A stretch of 64,000 nt of DNA from positions 1 through 64,000 of the forward strand of contig JABMLP010000026.1 in NCBI GenBank assembly GCA_013176395.1. Reading direction: 5' to 3'. Made by a program: the position numbers and the translations under genes. Each line of letters opens with the position of its first letter. Position 1 is the stretch's first letter. This DNA is from Venturia oleaginea (Eukaryota > Ascomycota > Dothideomycetes > Venturiales > Venturiaceae). The notes beneath the pieces were generated by a model. It saw only the letters and a program-made list of their open reading frames with translations. It was not told where the DNA came from and searched no databases. Positions 53,489 through 64,000 of this stretch are shown in pieces.

Positions 53489-53923
53489 CTAAGCACTCGC
53501 CTTCCTCCTCACCTCCTCCTTCCTCACCTCGACAATATCCTTTAACCTCTCCATCATATTCCTCTTGCCCACCTCCTCCTCCTTGGCGATAACCTCCTGG
53601 GCAGAATCCTTCCTCTCCTTCCTCTCTTGCTCCTCCTTTGCATTTTCGCCCTTCCACTTCACATGCTGTTGATTCCCAATTCCTCCCGCTTTAATAGTCG
53701 GTGGGATCGAGGAGCTGGGCTCCTCGAAGCCTGGCTCGCCTCTACATGGCGCTCTGCCTCTTGGTGGAGACGCGGAGGTGGTTGGGTTGGAGGCGTGGGA
53801 GGCAGATGGACGTATGCTAGGTGACTTCACTTTGTCCTGAGATGTGGAAGGTGAGATAGTGATTTCCCGATCGATTTGCTCTATGGCGACTTGTTCGGCC
53901 TGAAAGGAGCGACGGGCTATCAT
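53489..53923 (-). CDS. small highly charged protein, unknown
   Basis: A clean single-exon frame of 144 residues from the ATG at 53923. The N-terminus (MIARRSFQAEQVAIEQIDRE) is followed by a Ser/Pro-rich middle and a C-terminal half almost wholly Lys/Glu/Arg (ENAKEEQERKERKDSAQEV), predicted to form a long single helix. The opposite strand is strongly pyrimidine-rich (CCTCC runs) as a result. I do not recognise a family. Convergent neighbour of the SR-rich gene. The regular codon use and charge pattern favour a real gene. Confidence 0.55.
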   Translation of the reverse strand: MIARRSFQAEQVAIEQIDREITISPSTSQDKVKSPSIRPSASHASNPTTSASPPRGRAPCRGEPGFEEPSSSIPPTIKAGGIGNQQHVKWKGENAKEEQERKERKDSAQEVIAKEEEVGKRNMMERLKDIVEVRKEEVRRKASA

Positions 53924-54653
53924 CTTGGATTCTGTTGCCGGGTTCTGTTGCCGGATTCTGTTGTCTGATTCTGTTGTCTGATTTTGTTACTGCGGTTGCG
54001 TTGACGTTTGTTTGGTGGTGGTAGAATGAGGTAGATTTTATTGCCCACGCTGTGGAATGATGGTTGTGTGTGCTGTACTCCTAATATCTTCGTTATCTTT
54101 CGTCGGTTGTGATTCAACTGCAAACCCACGGTATTACGTAACAGTACTGGCCATCTCAGGGAGATAAACAAAAAGTGAGATCAATCCGACCTACATTAGT
54201 CCCAGCTCCAACAGGTTGGGTTTCAAGAAAAATGACGCATTAAGACTCTATATGGTAAAGGACGCAGCACGGGAGATCGCCAAAGGCTAGACGTAAACAG
54301 TAGAGGGGTGGACAACACACACTGCAAAGCGGTGACAGCCTTGTCCGCCCCCGCAACGTCACAAAACCAGAGACGCAGTAATCGGAAAATGCGCCAGACA
54401 AAACAGACAGGACGAAGATCAAACATGGAAAGATAGTATCCAACAAACCCGTGTCCACATCATGCAGGCCGAAAGAGGGAGCATATTACTATAGTAATCA
54501 TGGAACAAATCTTTGGTAATGCCCCGGTGCTTTTCCTACCAATCGCACATGCCCGTCACCATCTAGCGAGCAGAACCCTCATTATACACACCAGACGTAT
54601 CTGTCAATATTTCCATCATCATATACTCGACGTCATACCTGGCCCCTACTTGT
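53924..54653. other. intergenic between small charged protein and alpha-COP
   Basis: About 730 bp containing the promoter of the small gene and the 3' flank of alpha-COP. A short run of CTGTTGCCGG/TTCTGTTGTCTGA-type near-repeats lies at 53931-53986. No gene recognised. Confidence 0.4.
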
Positions 54654-57600
54654 CTAAACGAACAGTCTTAAGCCACTCGCTGGAGCTCCAATCTGAGCAA
54701 CCTCGTCAATCTTGCAAACAGTACCCTTATACTTGGAGTGATACTTGGCGCCACAGTACGGACTGGTAACACTTGGCGAACCACCATATATCGGTGTGAA
54801 GGATGCCGCGCAAATCTCGAAATCGGCGAACTGATCATAGTCAATGTCGATCTCGTCGTTGGGATTGCGTTCGCAAGACGTCTTAATTTTTTTTGCCTAC
54901 AAACTTCATTAGCTCACGCGAGTAGAGCCCAAAAAGTCACCAAAACTTACTGTCTCCTTGAACTTGGCGTTGGTACCCTTCTCAATCAAGGCATTGGCAA
55001 AGCTGAGGGCAGAAGAGAGCTGTTTGTTTTTGTACGCAAAGTTCATTGCAGAGAACAGAGCTAAGGTGACATGAGCTGGTTCCATTTCAGGTATCGTGAA
55101 GTACGCGGACAACTCGAGAGCACGCTTCTTGTCTGCATCCGATAGGGAGGAGATATCAGTGTTGTTTTTAACCACCTTCCGTCGTTCCAGCTCAATACTC
55201 ATAGCAAGTATGTACTGCGCAGCTGTGTGAATGAACTTTTTAGACTCGCTGACTTCTTGCATGGACGAGACTGCGTTGACGAGTAGAAGGTGAAGAATCT
55301 TCTTGAAGGTCTGGACACCATCCTCAAGTTTGTTCGTTCGCATTTGAGTTTTACCAGCTGCCAGTTCAGTGCTTACTATCGATTCAAGATCGCGTGGGAT
55401 CAACGGGAGAACCTTTCTCGAGTCTGTCTCGGTGATAGTTCTTCGCACGTAGTTGATCAGTGGCTTTAGGCCTGGATTGGCCGGGAGGAACGTTCTTGAG
55501 GCGTGGTAGATCTCCTCAAAGCGCCATTGTAGGGGCTTGAAGTTTACCGCTCCAACCTGCCGGTTGAGCAGTTGCATCGCAGTGTCGTACGATCCAGCAG
55601 CGACGTGATCGGCGGCTATTGGCGAGTTTCGTGCCCACAAATCTGCTTCACTGCTCCCAGCGCCGGCGTCAGCGGCTTCCACATTCACGAAGTCGCTTTC
55701 GACCTCGGCCTCGACATCGTCGCCCATGTCCCAGCCTTCGGCATCAGCCTCGTCCCCATCTCCCTCGAGACCTACGGCATCGACAGCCGCTTGTTCTCCG
55801 AGAAGGTCCTCTTCATACCCATTGCTTGCGGGTAGCTCATCCTCGCTGATTTCCTGTCCAAGCAAAACCTTCTCGAAGGCAGTACTTGATGTGGCCTTGA
55901 GAGGCCAGTCGGCGAGGTGAGTTCGTACAGAAGCGCGCGGCGTTGAGATGGGTTCACCGAGTGTTGGGAGTTTCAGCTGATCCTCGGCAAGACCGGACGC
56001 CTCCAGTATCGAAACGGCTTCTTCGTCCAAGCCATGGGATTTGGCAGTCATGTATGCTAGAGGATAGAGATCGAGCTCCTTGAACATTTCTATCCGGTTC
56101 ACTATGTCTCCGGCATATAGTGCATTTTGAAACCGAGAAGTCATATCCCCGCGATGCTCGGCTATCTTAGCCATCCGATTGAGCTTTTCCCTGTCGCCAG
56201 TGGCCAGATACAAGAAAGAAAGCTTGTCAAAATTGCGCAGTTTTTGGTAACACATCTCCACAGTTGAGTGAGAACCATTGGCGAGAGCTTCGTTGCTCAG
56301 GTTGTGCCACAATTGAGGCTTGTCCAACTGTTTCGCAGTTTCGGTTGCTACCTCTAGGTTCCCACACTCTACTGAAAGGGAGAATCGAGTCATGGGATCC
56401 TGAACGAACTGTAACGCAATTTCAGGGTATCCTTTCTTTTGCAGGTATGAGATTATGGATTGTCCGACAAGCGAAGAGCTGCGAATAATTCTGAGCATTT
56501 CATCGTAATTCCTGCGGATCAAAGCTTGCTTGAATTGCATCTCGGTCACGTCGATTTGGATCACTCTTGGTTTTCCCGCCCGGTCGAGAGCAAACAGATT
56601 CCGACCCCTGATCCGCTGCAGGTAAACGGTGGTGGTCAATGTGCGAATGATTCCAGAATCTCCGTTCATCAAGGAATATTTAATGTGGTTGAGAGTGCTA
56701 TAGATAAGAATGCCAGCGTCGTCCCAGCAAGCAGACTTGATTCGAATGGTTTCGTGGAGCGTACTGATTTGCTGAAGGTTTTTGCTCACAATCGTGATAT
56801 TGTGTTTCGAAAGGAGAGCTGCGTGAAGGCCGTCCGCAGACCATACCACGTACTTGACGCCAGCAATTGCAAGCTCTGCAAGCTGTTTCTTTTGCTGAAT
56901 ATCATAAAGAACGACAGATGCTGGTGTCAGAAGAAGAAGGCAGCCTGGACCGCCAAATGCAATATCAGAAGTTCCTGTGGGAGCTTTGATTGTTTTGGTA
57001 GTCGAGTTTTGAAGATCCTGGATGTTGATCTGGAGATTGGCAGCGGTAAAGACGGCGAAACGATTCCGGGCGACGAAGATTGCAGAACTTCCAGATCCGC
57101 GCTTCGTGTCAGTTGGCTCGACAGCGCCACTTACATCTCTTGGAAGGCTGACAAGCTCATACGAGCCACCATCCGCAGAAGAAGTTACAAGAATTGCACG
57201 TTCTGCTGGGTTGTAGGAGATAGTACGAGGTGGAACCCAGGGCGCGCCAAATTTCTTAAGAGACACCATCGCGGGACTCTCTGTTCCCTTTGCAAAATCA
57301 TAGCACCGCACGGCTTTGGCTTTGTCGACATAAAAAAGCTGGTTCTGGTAGGTTGTCGAGGCTGGGCGTTCGCGTTCCAATTTGAAAACCATAACCCCGG
57401 TATCGTGGCCTGAGGCGAAGAGGTTGATCTCCGGATGAGCGGCGATTACCCAGAATCGATCGTTCTCGCGCTTGAATGTCTGGACCGAAGTTCGCTTATT
57501 GAGGTCAAAGCATCGTATCGTCTTGTCCTCACCAACACTGATAATCAGATCTTGATGTGGGTGGAACAAGCACGCCTGGATAATGTCAGTCAAGACCACT

Positions 57601-58834
57601 TGATTTGTGGCCAGAAAAACATACTGAGACGTTCTGGAAATGGCCCCTACACGTGTCAACTTCCCATGCCTTGGTCTCGCTCATACGCCATAGCTTCACG
57701 AGTCTGTCATCTCCGCCAGAAACAATGAGGGGAAGCGTTGGGTGAAATGCCACCCAATTGACACCTCTATCGTGACCTTCCAATACGAACTTGACTACCG
57801 CGTCTGTGTTGCCAAACACATCTGCTTGGTTGTTCGCTCGAGCCATCTGATCCTCAAAGCTCATGGTCGTGGGAGCAGAGTGCTTCTTTCTCAAGCCACT
57901 TATGTCCCACACTCTCACCGATTGGTCCAAACTGGCCGATACAACTAAGTCTTGAGATCTGTTCACCAGCTTAGCGAAGACTGAACCAGATAGTAAACAT
58001 TGAGAATAACTCACGGGTGCCACTGTGCGCACATGACATCTAAAATCCAATCATTAACACCCCATGCGTGTCACACTAAGCATAAATCCGGAACTCACAA
58101 TGGTTATGTCCTGTCATTGTGCAGATCAAGCTGCGATTCTGCCAATTCCAGATACGGATAGTCTGGTCATCAGAGCAGGACAGAATCCTGGCAACGTCAG
58201 TGAGTTCGAGAAAAGAGGTTGGTGAGCTAACCATGGCATCTCGTGATGAAAGAACACGGTCCGTACTGTTCGAAGACTTCAGCAAGCGGCCCATAACTTA
58301 TATTCCGGCTTTTCCTTACCATAGTCGAGATGACCGACCAATGTGGCTATGCTTCTTCTGGTTTGCAGGCTCCAGATCTTGATTTTGTAATCATCTCCTA
58401 CGGATTGTGAGAAACTGTGATGCTAACAAAGCGGATAATGCCATACCTCCAGAGACGAACAGGGGCTGTGTTTTATGCTGCACAGGGTCAGGCTTGCCAG
58501 TTCACCGCTTAGATTGCGTGTCCTTACAAAATCTACGCCTCTCACAGGGCCATCATGCTCCTCGAATCGATCGATCAATGTTCCCATACGGTAGTCCCAT
58601 AGCTGGATTGTGGAGGAGTGAAGCGAGACCAGAATCCATGGCCTGCGGATGAATTAGGGAGGCTCGTGGGAATTGGAGGATGGACAGGGCATATTCCTCA
58701 CCGAGAAGAATGGAAAGCGATTCCCTAACGATTCTTAGTTATTGACGGTGAAGTGGACATGGCGCGTTACCTACCTTAGCTCTGCTTGACTTGCTTTCGA
58801 ATTTGGTCAACATGTTGGGGCTTTGGGAGGCCAT
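54654..58834 (-). CDS. copA: coatomer subunit alpha (alpha-COP)
   Basis: Eleven exons: 58775-58834, 58702-58724, 58528-58642, 58447-58477, 58320-58397, 58232-58265, 58099-58187, 58015-58039, 57625-57958, 54951-57575, 54654-54896. They total 3657 bases, or 1218 residues with no frame break. alpha-COP is part of the COPI coat for Golgi-to-ER and intra-Golgi transport. The N-terminus ([20 protein letters not shown]) leads into WD40 repeats: [90 protein letters not shown] coatomer WD-associated region and a helical solenoid follow ([20 protein letters not shown]), then an acidic linker. The COPI C-terminal domain ends [20 protein letters not shown]. Several 5' exons are tiny (23-34 bp). Confidence 0.96.
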
Positions 58835-58929
58835 GTTAACGTTTGCGGCGTAGAGAGTCGGAGACCATCAATTGCGAAGCTTCGGGGTAAATGTTGATGT
58901 AGTTCCAGCTGTCCTCACGGGGTGAAATG

Positions 58930-59034
58930 CCAAGATACCGTTACATAAGTGATACGCCAAGATGTTATTACATAAGTTGCAAGCCAGACTTCATTACATA
59001 AGTTGCAAGCCAAGAGATTGTTATATAAGCGGAT
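58930..59034. repeat. 27 bp tandem repeat, about four units
   Basis: Units begin CCAAGA or CCAGAC and contain TTACATAAGTTGCAAG (variants TTACATAAGTGATACG and TTATATAAGCGGAT). It lies about 100 bp upstream of the alpha-COP start. Confidence 0.8.
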
Positions 59035-59218
59035 CCACCAAGGATGCCAAGGATGGAGTACGGCTATCGATAAGGATGGAGACGATGGCAGTATACATAT
59101 GTATCTTACTATTCTCCTCATAACATACCATTCCGACTGACCATTATCTAAGTCCTGTGCAAAAGCGGACATGCGTGAGGACAGGTCACGTGTTTGAAAC
59201 AAGCTCTCCATGTCCAGT

Positions 59219-59243
59219 CAGTAGTGGAGATCCTCCACTACTG
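59219..59243. repeat. perfect inverted repeat (hairpin)
   Basis: CAGTAGTGGA, five-base loop GATCC, TCCACTACTG; a second partial copy (GGCAGTAGTAA) follows. Function unknown. Confidence 0.75.
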
Positions 59244-60186
59244 GCAGTAGTAACAATAACATTTCCCGTTTTCGCTACACCATGCTGTTACCCAGCGTAT
59301 CTATCCACTGCATCCCACCCAGGCTCTCGGAGCCCAACATGCAGCATCCAGAGCCTAGAGGCCACCCTACAGCATTCCGACACGCTACCAGCTTTTTTTC
59401 CTTCTTCTTCTCCCCGAGTCATCCTCGAATCGCGTTTTTCTTCACCATGGACCAATGATATGACAGCAAAGTATGCCTGCAAGCAGCCTCACTGCCGGCG
59501 CTGCCGCTTTGGACTTGATGCCAGCAGCCCATGGACAACCAGCTGCTGGACACATACCATTGACCGGCCCTCGACAGGGAAGCCTAGGCTTGAAAAGTCT
59601 TTGCAAGGGATGCCTTGAACGCAGAGAGCCCTCCAGCTCCCCCCATTTGCCCGCTGTCTCCATCCGCACACTGATACCAGCATTTTCAGGCCAATCCAAC
59701 TGACCAGCGGGACCCGAACACTTCATTCCTGACATTACCGCTTCCGCATACAAAAGTCGTGCGCGTCCGCTGTGTAGCTGAACGTGCTGCCCCTCACCCT
59801 TCTTCACCAACAATCTTCCAAATCTTCCAAACCTTCTCTCCCACTGACGGGGTTAGTCTCATATTGCAACACCATTGGCCTACATCGGCCTCTATCTACA
59901 CCCTGTATTCAGCACTGCTATAACCTGCCAGGACTGACGCTGCAAGACAACCGCGCCCAGCCCACCACACGACTCCGCAACGGGCAATTCTTTGATACGT
60001 CGGACCTCGCCATTCGAAATGATACTACGCCGAAAAATCAATGCTGATATATCATTACTCGCCTTTTTGCTCATAGCATCCGTCCCCTGATTTCCCAGCT
60101 GGGACACGGACGCCAAAGAAGGTCTCGTGCCCTTGCCTTGACATTGTCTGTTCACGTTCCAAATACACTTTGCCTTCAAACACGTT

Positions 60187-61251
60187 ATGGAAACCACACA
60201 TGGTCCCCAGCGGTTTGTCGCGCCGGAACAGCGACCCTCATCGCCCCCGACAACTCCCAGCACAAGATCCAGGAATACGTCCGCTACTAGTAACAACTCC
60301 TTTTCCCGCAGCAAACGTCATGGAAACATGGGCATGAGGATGGGCATTTCTCCACCAGAGAACATTGAGCCCAGAGGCTTGGGCCACGCCTTCTCCTACA
60401 CGCCTCCAGACAGAAACAATGACGACTCTATGACTTCTTCATCTTCCTCCTCCAGCGCCATCGTCAACGCCAATCTGGATAGAGACGCCGAGTCTGATGA
60501 GAATGACCCGATCCCAGAGATCGAAACCAAAAGCGATGTTTCCAAACGGCGTGCGTCAGCGATTCAACATTTCGACGGCGATTCGGATTTTGAAGCCGAA
60601 GAAATATCCGATGATGACATCGCTTATGATGATGAGAGCCTCCACGTTCAGCCAGACGAAACCGAGGAGGCTGAAAGTGAAGAGGACATCCCCGAAGCCC
60701 CCCTCGAGCAGGAGGATATTCTTGAGTCACTCAAAAACCTCAAATGTGGTGATCAACTAGAACGCGAAAAGGCACAGGAGTTTGAAGAGGCACAACGTGA
60801 AAGATACAGGAAGAAGAAGAACAGATGGAGCATTGGTGGAACAAAGAAGCGGAGTCATACTCAAAGCATTGGTAGCAAATCATCCGACAACGACGATGTC
60901 GACCCTCTTGACGACCTCGAAACCGGGTCTCGACGTCTTCGGCGACGTACATACGGGCGGGAAGACGCAGAACGACCTAATCGATCGTCACTACTTTTCG
61001 AGATACCCCCTGCCGAGATCGAAGAAATCGGCTCTTCCGAGACTATACCCGAGGTCATGATCCCCATTCTCGAACCATTGATGCTAGCCTCCGATCCTAA
61101 TTGCGACGCTGGCCTATCTTCTAGTGACGATGCCGATGCGGAGGAGTCTGACGATGAAGACGATCTGAATGTGGATGAGGACATGTTGGTACCCGCCTGG
61201 CTGATGGAGATCGACTCAAACCCGCCAAGCCCCGCAATCGCTGAGGGCTGA
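60187..61251 (+). CDS. acidic low-complexity protein, unknown
   Basis: Single exon, 354 residues from the ATG at 60187. The N-terminus is Ser/Pro/Thr-rich (RPSSPPTTPSTRSRNTS), followed by a serine run and strongly acidic stretches (DSDFEAEEISDDDIAYDDES). Next come a basic helix (REKAQEFEEAQRERYRKKKN) with RWSIGG and KKRSHTQSIGSKSSD, a DPLDDLETGSRRLRRRT motif, and an acidic end with LVPAWLMEIDS. The mixture suggests a nuclear protein with phosphorylation sites, but I recognise no domain. The leader is long (over 1 kb to alpha-COP). The frame is clean. Confidence 0.8.
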   Translation: METTHGPQRFVAPEQRPSSPPTTPSTRSRNTSATSNNSFSRSKRHGNMGMRMGISPPENIEPRGLGHAFSYTPPDRNNDDSMTSSSSSSSAIVNANLDRDAESDENDPIPEIETKSDVSKRRASAIQHFDGDSDFEAEEISDDDIAYDDESLHVQPDETEEAESEEDIPEAPLEQEDILESLKNLKCGDQLEREKAQEFEEAQRERYRKKKNRWSIGGTKKRSHTQSIGSKSSDNDDVDPLDDLETGSRRLRRRTYGREDAERPNRSSLLFEIPPAEIEEIGSSETIPEVMIPILEPLMLASDPNCDAGLSSSDDADAEESDDEDDLNVDEDMLVPAWLMEIDSNPPSPAIAEG

Positions 61252-62212
61252 TCGCGGGGAAGATCTCGAGACCCTGTCGAACATCAATCTTCATGCGAGT
61301 CAATAGCCACCCCCTAATGCCCACGCTTTGTCTTTCAACGACTTCTCGCAAGCATCCCCCACCAACAACTCTCACCGCACCGTCTCCATACGACCTTGCC
61401 TTCACGCGAATGATATACGAAAGCGGGGAATCATGCATCGGCGGCATTATGTCCTCAAAACATTTTCTTTGGCCCCTCTAGCATCATTTTAGATTGTACT
61501 GCAGTGCGATAATTAGCATGCTTTCCTTGTTTCCTTCATCCTTGCATCGTAGACTTGTATGGTTTTCAGCCACTTGGACCGGTTTATCCTGTGTGCACTC
61601 TTTAGAATTGATGACCCAGGTTACGCATGCATCTGACAAATCTCATAGACTGGTTTGGTACTTACTAGTAGGGCATGTGCGGATGGGAGTAGATAGCGAA
61701 TATCACGAATGATTGCCCACTCCATTTCCATCCGTTCTCGTCTTCATCCCCATCATACAGCTATCGCCACAATCTGATAGCTAGCCGATACAGTGATGTG
61801 GCTCATCGAAAATGTGGCCAATTAAAAAAATTGAGAAATTGTGGTTCAAAGTATCAAGCAAAGGATATCTATGTCTTGATATGAATGCGAGAAGAAAACT
61901 CCGACGAGGCCTGCTTTGGTCTGCCAGGATATCAACCATCCGAACTTATCCAACAACAAAGTTTTGAGTTGATGGCATCCAGAGATGAATCATGTCTCGA
62001 GCTAAACGATGTCTTGAAGTAATGATGTTTTTTGGACGAAAGGAAGGCGACGAAGAGATGTATGAGTCTTCATTTTCGCGTCAACGTCGCTCGTCCAGAT
62101 GTCACCAGTTGTCGCCATGATCATCGCCGTACCTATAAAATGCAACACTTTTACCTACAACGCCTCGCTGAAATGTAACATGATCCAAATATCCGCAGCA
62201 TGTCGCGTCATA
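61252..62212. other. intergenic, convergent 3' flanks
   Basis: About 960 bp between the acidic protein and DIM1 3' ends. No supported gene, repeat or RNA gene. Confidence 0.45.
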
Positions 62213-63569
<1,357 letters not shown>

Positions 63570-64000
63570 CTTGGCTGTGGTGTTGCTCCTTACCGTCGAG
63601 TTTTGTGGAAAGAGAGGACCGTCGTTTTTCGATGGGCGAAGGTGGGTCTTGTCTCCAGTTCACATTGACGCACGCACCAACCACAATCTTCCACCATCTT
63701 TACCTTTACCACTACTACGGCTCAAGTTATCGTTGATGGGCACGATTCCACAACAACCATTTCTTCACAAAATCCATATTTCACCATCTCATCATTGAAG
63801 CATAGATAGCAACAGTTTACTTTTACTTGAATCTACAAAGATCAACAGATTTTGATCAATCTCGAGCTGGGCATGCTAAAAGTCCATTCGTGACTTGCGC
63901 AAACAGATGAATAGAAGTGCCGACATGCCGCTGATATAATACCACGCACATGCCCCAGGCAGTGTTTTCATCCATTACACTAACTACTACAGAGATAGGG
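63570..64000. other. upstream of DIM1, window edge
   Basis: About 430 bp with the DIM1 promoter side. No gene recognised before the window ends. Confidence 0.4.

Larger units (their letters stand above)
58835..60186. promoter_or_regulatory. divergent upstream region of alpha-COP and the acidic protein
   Basis: About 1.35 kb between two divergent starts. It holds a 27 bp tandem repeat (58930-59034), a perfect 10 bp-stem hairpin (59219-59243) and a pyrimidine-rich stretch with CTTCTTC words near 59400. No gene recognised; short frames lack features. Confidence 0.45.

Overview
This window is nuclear DNA of a filamentous ascomycete (Pezizomycotina). Most genes carry short introns of about 45-60 bp with GT...AG ends, and the gene set is typical of the group: HST2-type sirtuin, RMT2, TPS1, DIM1, alpha-COP, a tyrosinase and an Src1/Heh1-like inner nuclear membrane protein. 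Class, order and species cannot be fixed from the sequence alone.

Layout. 1-2353 has no recognisable gene. 2356-7462 is a nest of four pogo/Fot-like DDE transposon copies, one inserted into the terminal repeat of another. 7855-14408 holds two genes, an Src1-like gene (+) and an unknown coiled-coil gene (-), both broken by many single-base frame changes. 15240-25291 holds a cupin protein, RMT2, a sirtuin, a decayed FAD amine/amino-acid oxidase and a divergent intact amino-acid permease. 26445-42809 is a repeat island. Two inverted copies of a 1.6 kb retroposon-like element, with 14-16 bp target duplications and a simple-repeat tail, bracket a Ty1/copia remnant, a small LTR/gag relic, a nearly complete Ty3/gypsy chromodomain element with near-identical LTRs, an intact tyrosinase gene and two more pogo-like copies. 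44042-63569 is a conserved gene-rich arm: TPS1, a mitochondrial carrier, a large SR-rich protein, a small charged protein, alpha-COP, an acidic protein and DIM1.

The housekeeping genes reconstruct without a single frame break. The exon totals of TPS1, alpha-COP, DIM1, RMT2, the carrier, the permease, the SR-rich protein and the tyrosinase are all divisible by three. The frame breaks in the 7.8-12.2 kb pair and in the oxidase therefore stand out as decay or as a local sequence-quality problem.

The most unusual items are: the 1.6 kb retroposon-like pair with no reverse transcriptase; the nested pogo family whose terminal repeats carry tandem subterminal motifs and in which two copies lost the catalytic core but kept both DNA/RNA-binding ends; the Ty3/gypsy element whose two flanks do not match; and the cluster of indels in the Src1-like gene and its neighbour. 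No CRISPR array, rRNA or tRNA gene was recognised.
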